Source of the DNA: GCA-003244245 sp032230565
GTDB lineage: Bacteria > Actinomycetota > Actinomycetes > Mycobacteriales > Pseudonocardiaceae
Assembly (NCBI GenBank): GCA_032230565.1
Contig: JAVXWL010000189.1
Coordinates: 1 to 7,029 of the forward strand
Length of the DNA: 7,029 nucleotides
Direction: 5' to 3'
A program made the translations under genes and the position numbers. Below are positions 1 to 5,137 of the stretch, piece after piece. The stretch's first letter is position 1; every line of letters starts with the position of its first letter. The notes below the pieces were generated by a model, which did not search any database, was not told where the DNA came from, and saw only the letters and a program-made list of their open reading frames with translations.

Positions 1-926
1 GGCCGCACCCGCAGGCTCTCCTTGCACACCGCGTCCAACCACGCGTCGTCGCCGTCCGCGGCGGCCGCTGCGGTGTGGTGCAGCAACGCGGGGTGGCGGG
101 TCAGCCGCTCGAAAGCCCAGGACAGCGCGGTGGCAGTGGTGTCGTGCCCGGCCAGCAGTAGCGTGACGAGCTGGTCGAGGAGTTCGTCGTCGGCCATCGG
201 GGCGTCGGCGCCGTCGATGCCGCGCACCAGCATCGCCAGCGCGTCGGTCCGCGCCTCAAGTTGTGGATCGGCGCGGCAGCGGGTGATCTCCTCGGTGAGC
301 AGCGCCAGGGCCGCGGCCCGGCGCTGCGCGCGCCGGCGCCACCTGCCGAAGCGGAGCAGCACCCGCGGCGGTGGGATCAGTTCCAGCGGGGAACCGATAT
401 CGAGCATTGGCGGCAACGCCGCCCGCAGCGCGGCGAGCCGGTGTTCGTCGTGGACCCCGATGACGGTGCGCAGGATGACTTCGAGGGTGAGTTTCTGCAT
501 CCGGGGAAACAGCGGGAACTGCTCGCCCACCGGCCATCGGGCGACCTCGTCGACGGTGATGGCGACCATCTCGGCCACCTGCCTGCGCACCGAGTCACCG
601 TGAAACGCCGGCAGCATCAGCGCCCGGGTGCGGCGGTGCTTGTCGTCGTCGAGCATGAGAATTGATTTCGACCCGACCACTTGGCTCAGCGGTGCGGCCG
701 CTTCCCCACCGTGGAAGATCGCCGGATCGCCACGCAGCACCGACCTGATGTCATCCGGGTCGGTGACGAAGACCAGCGTGCCGATGCCCGGTATCCGGGT
801 GGTGAACAGTGTGCCGTAGCGACGGTGGCAGGCCTGCACGAACCGCACCGGATCCAGCCAGATCAGTCCCGCCTGCACCAGTCCGGGCAGCGGCGGACCA
901 GGAGGCGGCGGGGCAACGCCCGGCAT
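1..926 (-). CDS. Cytochrome P450, N-terminal 308 residues (3' end cut by window edge)
   Basis: Heme monooxygenase of the bacterial soluble type, expected to take electrons from a ferredoxin and its reductase; the substrate cannot be told from sequence. The reading frame stays open from the ATG at 926 to the window edge. Visible landmarks are a proline-rich start (residues 5-14), the C-helix HRRTR at 97-101 followed by LMLPAFHG, the I-helix oxygen-activation motif AGHDTT at 259-264, and the K-helix ExxR as ESLR at 303-306. The heme-ligand Cys loop would lie beyond the window, so integrity cannot be judged. The C-helix region recalls mycobacterial CYP135/CYP138-type proteins (from memory, low certainty on subfamily). 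The start is uncertain by a few codons: in-frame GTGs at 932 and 935 precede the ATG and the promoter spacing favours GTG 932. It is downstream of sseC on the same strand but separated from it by a hairpin, so probably its own transcription unit. Confidence 0.93.
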   Translation of the reverse strand, partial: MPGVAPPPPGPPLPGLVQAGLIWLDPVRFVQACHRRYGTLFTTRIPGIGTLVFVTDPDDIRSVLRGDPAIFHGGEAAAPLSQVVGSKSILMLDDDKHRRTRALMLPAFHGDSVRRQVAEMVAITVDEVARWPVGEQFPLFPRMQKLTLEVILRTVIGVHDEHRLAALRAALPPMLDIGSPLELIPPPRVLLRFGRWRRRAQRRAAALALLTEEITRCRADPQLEARTDALAMLVRGIDGADAPMADDELLDQLVTLLLAGHDTTATALSWAFERLTRHPALLHHTAAAAADGDDAWLDAVCKESLRVR

Positions 927-929
927 GCT

Positions 930-950
930 CACCACTGTAAATATACATAC
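930..950 (-). promoter_or_regulatory. Probable -10 region for the P450, AT-rich, leaderless-type spacing
   Basis: A sharply AT-rich island in GC-rich surroundings. On the minus strand TATATT (945-940) fits the mycobacterial TAnnnT -10 consensus and lies 7 bases before GTG 932, so a transcript could begin at that codon with no leader. The same bases contain TGTA-AATA-TACA (936-947), a short inverted repeat that could be an operator half-site pair. No clear -35 is seen and no Shine-Dalgarno precedes the start. Inference from spacing only. Confidence 0.45.
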
Positions 951-984
951 GCCCACGCTGCGCGCCGTCTCGAAATCAGCGGGC

Positions 985-1020
985 GCAGCGGGGTTATCCG
1001 GCCCTCGATAACCCCGCTGC
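985..1020 (-). terminator. Perfect 13-bp hairpin, likely terminator after sseC
   Basis: The arms at 985-997 and 1008-1020 are exact reverse complements (13 bp, GC-rich outer part, closing A/T pairs) around a 10-base loop. The hairpin begins 15 bases after the sseC stop codon, as expected for an intrinsic terminator of cysA-sseC. It has no U-tract on either strand; U-less hairpins are common at mycobacterial gene ends but their efficiency is disputed. It would also insulate the downstream P450 gene. Confidence 0.7.
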
Positions 1021-1035
1021 CCTCGCTGAATGCGG

Positions 1036-1335
1036 TTATGCCACGGTAACGTCGACGGGGAACAGACCGGGGCCGTCGGCGGTGACCGGTGCTTCCCCGG
1101 TGCCGGATTGGTGTAGTGCCCGGATGGTCCAGTTGCCTGGGGCGGCGAAGAATCGGAACTGCCCGGAGGCTGAGGTCACCACCTCGGCGGTGAACTCCCC
1201 GGTGCCGTCGAGCAACCGCACGAAAGCACCTCCGACGGGTTCACCGGCGGCTCGCACCGTGCCGGTCAGCACAGTGTGCTTGCTCAGATCCGTTCCCGGC
1301 GGCAATTCCTGGGTCTGTTCTAGTGCTCCGCACAC
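1036..1335 (-). CDS. sseC: SseC-like DUF1416 protein, partner of cysA
   Basis: A 99-residue protein matching the SseC1/SseC2 (DUF1416) family at essentially full length. The core VGGAFVRLLD, then GEFTAEVV and FRFFAAPGNWT, is the family signature and has the look of a small beta-sandwich of the carboxypeptidase-regulatory type. The GTG start at 1335 gives an N-terminal Met-Cys-Gly; a Cys at position 2 is also present in the M. tuberculosis proteins as I recall them, which supports this start. It begins 5 bases after the cysA stop, so it is cotranscribed and probably translationally coupled. The constant pairing with thiosulfate sulfurtransferase suggests a role in sulfur transfer, but no biochemical function is established for the family. 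No signal peptide or membrane segment. Confidence 0.9.
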   Translation of the reverse strand: MCGALEQTQELPPGTDLSKHTVLTGTVRAAGEPVGGAFVRLLDGTGEFTAEVVTSASGQFRFFAAPGNWTIRALHQSGTGEAPVTADGPGLFPVDVTVA

Positions 1336-1340
1336 GGCTA

Positions 1341-2180
1341 TCAGGCCTTGCTGCCGAGCTCGATCGGTGCGCCGACCAGCGAGCCGTACTCAGTCCAGGA
1401 ACCGTCGTAGTTCTTGACGTCGGAGTATCCCAGCAGCTCGTGCAGCACGAACCAGGTGTGGCTGGAACGCTCACCGATCCGGCAGTAGGCGATGGTCGGC
1501 TTGCTCTCGTCCAGCCCCGCCTCCGCGTAGAGCGCCTGCAGTTCATCGTCGGACTTGAAGGTGCCGTCCTCGTTGGCTGCCTTGGACCACGGCACGTTGA
1601 GCGCGGTGGGGATGTGTCCCGGGCGCTGCGCCTGCTCTTGCGGCAGGTGCGCCGGCGCCATGATCTTGCCCGAGAACTCGTCGGGTGCCCTGACGTCGAC
1701 GAGGTTCTTCGAGCCGATGGCATCGATCGCCTCCTGGCGGAACGCCCGGATCGAGGTGTCCGGTTCCTGTGCGGTGTAGCTGGTGGCCGGCCGGTTCGTC
1801 TGGTCGGTGGTCAGGGTGCGGCCGTCGAGTTCCCACTTCTTGCGGCCGCCGTCGAGCAGCTTGACGTCGCGGTGCCCGTACAGCTTGAAGTACCAGTACG
1901 CGTAGGCGGCGAACCAGTTGTTGTTGCCGCCGTAGAGCACCACGGTGTCATCGTTGCTAACGCCCTTGTTCGACAGCAATTTTTCGAAAGCGCCCTTGTC
2001 GACGAAGTCGCGGATCACCGGGTCCTGCAGATCGGTTTTCCAGTCGATCTTCACCGCTCCGGGAATGTGTCCCTTATCGTAGGCGCTGGTGTCTTCGTCG
2101 ACCTCGACGAAGACAATGCCCTTGGTGTCCAGGTTCTGCTCTGCCCAGTCGGGCGTGACCAGGACGTCTTCGCGGCTCAT
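1341..2180 (-). CDS. cysA: Thiosulfate / 3-mercaptopyruvate sulfurtransferase, tandem-rhodanese CysA
   Basis: A cytosolic rhodanese of 279 residues that moves sulfane sulfur from thiosulfate or 3-mercaptopyruvate to a thiophilic acceptor through a Cys persulfide. There are two rhodanese domains (about residues 5-130 and 150-275). The first is non-catalytic; the second carries Cys233 in the active-site loop CRIGERS. Conserved blocks VDEDTSAYD, LYGGNNNWFAAYAYWYFKLYG and KNYDGSWTEYGSLVGAPIELG match mycobacterial CysA2/CysA3, which are about 277 residues long. The ATG at 2180 is chosen because it follows a strong Shine-Dalgarno and starts where homologues start; extending to GTG 2258 adds 26 residues of unlikely composition. 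It is the first gene of cysA-sseC and lies behind a small leader ORF that probably controls it. The name cysA is traditional and is not the sulfate ABC ATPase of enteric bacteria. The thiX thioredoxin-like gene found next to the M. tuberculosis copy is missing here. Confidence 0.96.
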   Translation of the reverse strand: MSREDVLVTPDWAEQNLDTKGIVFVEVDEDTSAYDKGHIPGAVKIDWKTDLQDPVIRDFVDKGAFEKLLSNKGVSNDDTVVLYGGNNNWFAAYAYWYFKLYGHRDVKLLDGGRKKWELDGRTLTTDQTNRPATSYTAQEPDTSIRAFRQEAIDAIGSKNLVDVRAPDEFSGKIMAPAHLPQEQAQRPGHIPTALNVPWSKAANEDGTFKSDDELQALYAEAGLDESKPTIAYCRIGERSSHTWFVLHELLGYSDVKNYDGSWTEYGSLVGAPIELGSKA

Positions 2181-2184
2181 GCGA

Positions 2185-2324
2185 CAGCTCCTCGTTGGTG
2201 AGTTGGCGTTACACAGTGGATTGTCTTTGGATTCGTCAGGGGTGCTCGACTGCCGCACGCACGCGCCAGCAGTTGGAAGTGATGCAGATCACCGTCCGGT
2301 CAAGTCCTCGGACAGAGGCTGCTG
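2185..2324 (-). promoter_or_regulatory. Possible translational attenuator: leader ORF sequence can mask the cysA RBS
   Basis: CAGCAGCCTC (2324-2315) inside the leader ORF can pair with GAGGAGCTG (2193-2185), giving two 4-bp blocks around a small internal loop and covering the cysA Shine-Dalgarno. The TGT codon for Cys21 directly follows CCTC. A ribosome waiting there for Cys-tRNA would cover the CCTC and free the RBS; normal termination would let it re-form. CCTC can also pair locally with GAGG just downstream of the TGT codon. The intervening region holds two short inverted repeats (2279-2292, 5-bp arms GTGAT/ATCAC; 2249-2273, arms ACTGC/GCAGT). Inferred by eye, with no energy calculation. 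Confidence 0.4.
2188..2193 (-). promoter_or_regulatory. Ribosome binding site of cysA
   Basis: GAGGAG on the minus strand, 7 bases before ATG 2180. It is the best Shine-Dalgarno in the window and fixes the cysA start. It can pair with CAGCAGCCTC inside the upstream leader ORF (2324-2315), the only CCTC between that ORF and cysA. Confidence 0.8.
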
Positions 2325-2374
2325 TGCAGCCGGCAGAAATCAACCGCCCGGCGCTTGGTCAGCAGCAGGTGCAC
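2300..2374 (-). CDS. Leaderless 24-residue leader peptide ORF upstream of cysA
   Basis: A small ORF starting GTG at 2374 and ending TGA at 2302-2300, 119 bases upstream of the cysA start codon. Residues 6-16 read TKRRAVDFCRL and residues 20-23 read LCPR. This arrangement (basic TKRRAVD, then CR, then LC near the end) recalls the short actinobacterial peptides annotated only as putative leader peptides upstream of sulfur genes. A TAGGCT -10 lies 7 bases before the GTG, so the mRNA can start at the GTG and be translated without a leader. In mycobacteria, leaderless Cys-rich ORFs upstream of the cysA-sseC region are known as cysteine-responsive attenuators. Here the two Cys codons (14 and 21) are not consecutive, unlike the polycysteine version. 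The function is probably the act of translation rather than the peptide itself. No homology search was possible. Confidence 0.72.
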   Translation of the reverse strand: MHLLLTKRRAVDFCRLHSSLCPRT

Positions 2375-2381
2375 GAAAGCG

Positions 2382-2387
2382 AGCCTA
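2382..2387 (-). promoter_or_regulatory. -10 element of the cysA leader transcript
   Basis: TAGGCT on the minus strand fits TAnnnT and ends 7 bases before the GTG of the leader ORF, the spacing expected for transcription starting at that GTG. No recognisable -35 hexamer; the -35 zone is occupied by an inverted repeat, suggesting factor-dependent control. Confidence 0.6.
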
Positions 2388-2408
2388 CCGGAGACTTCCG
2401 GTCTCCGG
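2388..2408. repeat. 8-bp perfect inverted repeat abutting the -10 of the leader promoter; operator candidate
   Basis: Arms CCGGAGAC (2388-2395) and GTCTCCGG (2401-2408) with a 5-base spacer, ending exactly where the -10 begins, so it fills the spacer and -35 zone. A dimeric regulator bound here would directly affect transcription of the leader-cysA-sseC unit. Alternatively it is an RNA hairpin 35 bases after the lmeA stop contributing to lmeA termination. Confidence 0.5.
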
Positions 2409-2413
2409 GACGT

Positions 2414-2430
2414 GATCCGCTGGACGGATC
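2414..2430 (-). terminator. Small hairpin after lmeA, weak terminator candidate
   Basis: Arms GATCCG (2414-2419) and CGGATC (2425-2430) around a 5-base loop, 13 bases beyond the lmeA stop codon. The stem is only 6 bp with no U-tract. Together with the inverted repeat at 2388-2408 it forms a tandem pair that may end the lmeA transcript. Low certainty. Confidence 0.35.
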
Positions 2431-2443
2431 CAGAGCGGGCCCG

Positions 2444-3244
2444 TTAATGCGGGCTGGCGGCCGCGACGCCGGCTTGACGTAGGGAGACGTTGGTGGCGGT
2501 GCCTTCCACGACTATCGAACCTGTCTCAACCCAGAGCCTGGTGGGGGTGACGGCGAACGGGAGGCCACCGGTCTTGATGTTGGTGCTCAAGGCGTTGAGG
2601 AGGGTCTGGCGGATCGGCCGCGGCAGACCCACCGTGCCGGCACCGTCGCGGCCCAGCTGCACATCGCTGGCGGTAATCCGCACGGAGTCACGGGTGAGCT
2701 CGATCACACCAAACGCGACCACCTCGGTGTGTTGGCCGGCGAGGTCAGTGGTCGCCACCATCTTGATCGGCGCGCGGTTGCCTCGGGGGGAATTACTGGT
2801 GGGCGTACCCGGCGGGAAAAGTTCTTTGATCTGCTGGTCAGAGGGTTGTTGAATGCGAAGATCTTCGATCCCGAGGGCCCGACCGAGGTCGGTGTCCTTG
2901 ATCCGGATCCGGCCGTCGACGTTGGCTGCCCGCACCGAATGCAGGTCGCCAGAGATCACCTCGGCCAGCGGCGCTTCGACGTCGTGCAGCGTCGCCTCCA
3001 CGTCGAGGTCGTGCAGCGGGTCTGCGGACACCCCGGATGCCTGTATGTCGATCGATGTGTAATGGCCGGCGACGGCCTGGGTCAGGAAAGGGAAGCCGTT
3101 GATCCGCACGGATGGCTCGCTGGCGAGGTGAAGCTGTTGGCGCATCTGTTGTGCCACCGTGTACTCAGCGGCTGCCGCGCAGCCGAAATCGGCCGCTACG
3201 GCCAGCGCCACGAGGACCAGCACCGCGATGATCAGCTTGCGCAC
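2444..3244 (-). CDS. lmeA: LmeA-like DUF2993 cell-envelope protein (lipomannan elongation)
   Basis: A 266-residue exported or membrane-anchored protein. Residues 1-24 form a basic-then-hydrophobic signal or anchor (RKLIIAVLVLVALAVAA), followed by a short Ala stretch; Cys22 lacks a proper lipobox, so a lipoprotein is unlikely. The rest fits DUF2993: GFPFLTQAVAGHY at about 50-62, the HDLDVEATLHDVEAPL stretch, and a C-terminal half with GLPFAVTPTRLWVETGSIVVEG. The family member next to glnR in mycobacteria is LmeA (Rv0817c), a phospholipid-binding periplasmic protein needed for normal mannan elongation of lipomannan and lipoarabinomannan. The assignment rests on both family features and position. 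The start is GTG 3244, with TAGGG 4 bases before it; it places the signal at the extreme N-terminus. It is transcribed divergently from glnR. Confidence 0.87.
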   Translation of the reverse strand: MRKLIIAVLVLVALAVAADFGCAAAAEYTVAQQMRQQLHLASEPSVRINGFPFLTQAVAGHYTSIDIQASGVSADPLHDLDVEATLHDVEAPLAEVISGDLHSVRAANVDGRIRIKDTDLGRALGIEDLRIQQPSDQQIKELFPPGTPTSNSPRGNRAPIKMVATTDLAGQHTEVVAFGVIELTRDSVRITASDVQLGRDGAGTVGLPRPIRQTLLNALSTNIKTGGLPFAVTPTRLWVETGSIVVEGTATNVSLRQAGVAAASPH

Positions 3245-3414
3245 GCAGCCCTACCGTTCTCGCTATTTCGTATGGTCCTATCGGTCGGCACGGTATTCTT
3301 CGCACAACGGGCGATCGGTCGCGGCCCACCGCGGCCCTAGACACAAGCAGCCCGACCGGCTAGCAACACCGGGTCGGTGACACCGCTGGCCTCCAACGGT
3401 AGGACGGAGCGGGC
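3245..3414. promoter_or_regulatory. Divergent lmeA / glnR intergenic region
   Basis: A 170-bp region carrying both promoters. Toward glnR, TATTCT (3294-3299) is a TAnnnT -10 candidate giving a leader of about 110 bases; GGAG (3406-3409) is the glnR ribosome site, 5 bases before ATG 3415. Toward lmeA, TACCGT (3295-3290, minus) is a possible -10. The 8-mer ATCGGTCG occurs twice (3280-3287 and 3314-3321, 34 bases apart), and CGCGGCCC is repeated at 3320-3327 and 3330-3337. No good -35 in either direction. Promoter positions are tentative. Confidence 0.4.
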
Positions 3415-4209
3415 ATGGAGCTTCTGTTGCTCACCGCGGATCCTGACCCGCCCTCGATGTTGCCCGCGCTGTGCTTGTTGGCGCACAATGCGCGGTCGGC
3501 GGCCCCGGAGGTCGCCGCCCTGCTTGACGCCGGACCCTACGACGCGGTGCTAGTCGATGCCCGCACGGATCTTGCGGGTTCGCGCAGCCTGTGCCGGTTG
3601 CTGGGATCCACCGGGCTCGACGTGCCGGTCGTGGTGGTGATCAGCGAGGGCGGCCTGGTGGCGCTATCCGCAGACTGGGGTTCCGACGAGATCCTGCTGC
3701 CCACCGCCGGCCCGGCCGAGATCGATGCCCGGCTGCGGCTACTGGTGGCTCGGCGCGCCACCGACGCCGCTGTGGGCGGCGGAAACTCGCTGATACTCGG
3801 CGAGCTGGTGATCGACGAGGCCACCTACACCGCGCGGCTGCGGGGCCGCCCGCTGGACCTCACCTACAAGGAATTCGAGCTCTTGAAGTACCTCGCTCAG
3901 CACGCCGGCCGGGTGTTCACTCGGGCGCAGTTGCTGCAGGAGGTGTGGGGCTATGACTTCTTCGGTGGTACCCGCACTGTCGACGTCCATGTACGGCGGT
4001 TGCGGGCCAAACTCGGTCCGGAGCACGAGCAGCTCATCGGCACGGTGCGCAACGTCGGCTACAAGTTCGTCCGCCCGGTCCGCAACATGAGTTCCCGGGA
4101 GCGGGCCGAGCAGGAGCGCGCCGCCGAGCATGACGCCGAAGCGGTCGATAGTGATTCAGATCGGGCCGATCCCCATGAGGCGCAGTCACTTTCCGGGCAG
4201 TGGAGTTGA
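3415..4209 (+). CDS. glnR: GlnR, OmpR-family global nitrogen regulator
   Basis: An orphan OmpR-type DNA-binding regulator of 264 residues that in mycobacteria activates nitrogen-scavenging genes (ammonium transport, glutamine synthetase, nitrate and urea use) when nitrogen is short. The N-terminal receiver-like domain (1-115) keeps Asp48 in VLVDAR but lacks the usual acidic pair, typical of GlnR, which has no paired kinase. The winged-helix domain (about 128-222) is nearly standard: LTYKEFELLKYL, the recognition-helix region GTRTVDVHVRRLRAKLG at 185-201, and the TVRNVGYKFVRP wing. Residues 225-264 form a charged, acidic, probably disordered tail. The ATG at 3415 gives the family N-terminus MELLLLT and has GGAG 5 bases upstream. 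The 3' end overlaps mshD by 10 bases, so the two are coupled. Confidence 0.95.
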   Translation: MELLLLTADPDPPSMLPALCLLAHNARSAAPEVAALLDAGPYDAVLVDARTDLAGSRSLCRLLGSTGLDVPVVVVISEGGLVALSADWGSDEILLPTAGPAEIDARLRLLVARRATDAAVGGGNSLILGELVIDEATYTARLRGRPLDLTYKEFELLKYLAQHAGRVFTRAQLLQEVWGYDFFGGTRTVDVHVRRLRAKLGPEHEQLIGTVRNVGYKFVRPVRNMSSRERAEQERAAEHDAEAVDSDSDRADPHEAQSLSGQWS

Positions 4210-5090
4210 CGCTGGCGCTGAGTTGGCTTGATCGGCCCGCCGATGGACAGATCGCCGCTGTAGCGAAACTGCTGGCCGCCGCCACGGCCGAGGATGGCGT
4301 GGAGCCTCTGTCTGAAGCGGCAGTGCTGCGGCTGCACCATCCCGGTGCCGGCTTCGGGCACCTGCTCGCCTCCGACGATACCGGCACGCTGATCGGTTAC
4401 GGCAGCCTCGATGATCGCGTCGAGCGTCGCACCGCTGAGTTCGTGGTGCATCCCGCTCACCGGCGTCGTGGGGTGGGCGGGGAACTGCTCGCCGCACTGC
4501 TTGATCGGGTCCGCGGGCCGCTGTGGGTGTGGGCGCACGGTGAGCACCCGGCGGCGGTGCGGCTGGCGCAGCGAGCCGGGCTGCTTCGCCGGCGGGAACT
4601 GTTGCAGTTACGTCGGGCGCTGGTCGACCCGATCGCACGCCGCGCCATGCCTGCCGGGCACGCACTGCGCGCCTTCGTGCCAGGCGAGGATGAGGCTGCG
4701 GTGGTGGCGGTCAACTATCGCGCGTTCGCGTGGCATCCCGAGCAACGACGGTGGGATATCAGCGAGCTCCTGCTCCGCGAGGAGCAGCCATGGTTCGATC
4801 CGAAGGGTTTGCTGTTAGCGGTCGACCCAGCGGGTCGGTTGCTCGGCTTTCACTGGACCAAGGTGCACCCCAACGGCCTCGGCGAAATCTACGTACTCGC
4901 GGTGGATCCCGACGCTCAAGGCACGGGGCTGGGCGGCGCGCTGACCGTGGCGGGGCTCGCATATCTGCGTGAGCGGGGAGTACGTCAGGCGATGCTCTAC
5001 GTAGAGTCCGACAACACTGCCGCCCGGCACACCTACCATAAGCTCGGCTTCACTCACCACCACACCGATGTCGAGTTCCTGCGCCCCTGA
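4200..5090 (+). CDS. mshD: Mycothiol synthase MshD (tandem GNAT acetyltransferase)
   Basis: The last enzyme of mycothiol synthesis: it transfers the acetyl group of acetyl-CoA to Cys-GlcN-Ins. The 296 residues form two GNAT domains. The N-terminal one has the acetyl-CoA loop FVVHPAHRRRGVG (81-93). The C-terminal, catalytic one has IYVLAVDPDAQGTGLG (230-245) and ends with LYVESDNTAARHTYHKLGF (266-284). The segments WFDPKGLLLA and LLGFHWTKVHP are diagnostic of MshD. The C-terminal loop has GTG-L-G rather than the more usual RG-L-G, still a usable pyrophosphate-binding loop. The start is set at GTG 4200, inside the end of glnR; TTG 4206 (giving MTLALSW, closer to the M. tuberculosis N-terminus) is a real alternative, and neither has a strong Shine-Dalgarno, consistent with coupling to glnR. 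Only 47 bases separate its stop from that of convergent phoY2, with no clear terminator hairpin. Confidence 0.95.
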   Translation: MELTLALSWLDRPADGQIAAVAKLLAAATAEDGVEPLSEAAVLRLHHPGAGFGHLLASDDTGTLIGYGSLDDRVERRTAEFVVHPAHRRRGVGGELLAALLDRVRGPLWVWAHGEHPAAVRLAQRAGLLRRRELLQLRRALVDPIARRAMPAGHALRAFVPGEDEAAVVAVNYRAFAWHPEQRRWDISELLLREEQPWFDPKGLLLAVDPAGRLLGFHWTKVHPNGLGEIYVLAVDPDAQGTGLGGALTVAGLAYLRERGVRQAMLYVESDNTAARHTYHKLGFTHHHTDVEFLRP

Positions 5091-5137
5091 TATCCCGCTC
5101 GCCCCTTGCCTCCCGGAGCTGCAGTGTGCCGCGGCGG

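Noticed and set aside
22..603. 193-codon Ser/Ala/Arg-rich open frame on the plus strand
   Set aside because: Antisense to the P450, whose I-helix and ExxR motifs prove the minus-strand frame; low-complexity composition indicates a shadow.
1323..2201. 292-codon open frame on the plus strand
   Set aside because: It is the exact antisense of cysA, its translation shows no family features, and long antisense frames are expected in GC-rich codon usage.
2181..2258. 26-residue N-terminal extension of CysA from GTG 2258
   Set aside because: The strong Shine-Dalgarno before ATG 2180 and the N-terminus of homologues favour the shorter form.
2729..3340. 203-codon open frame on the plus strand
   Set aside because: Antisense to lmeA and running into the divergent promoter region; no recognisable domain.
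3352..3377. CCGACC/GGTCGG inverted repeat upstream of glnR
   Set aside because: Only 6 bp with a 14-base spacer in GC-rich DNA; within chance expectation.
5091..5137. Bidirectional terminator between mshD and phoY2
   Set aside because: Only short restriction-site-like palindromes (CTGCAG, CCGCGG) are present; no convincing stem.
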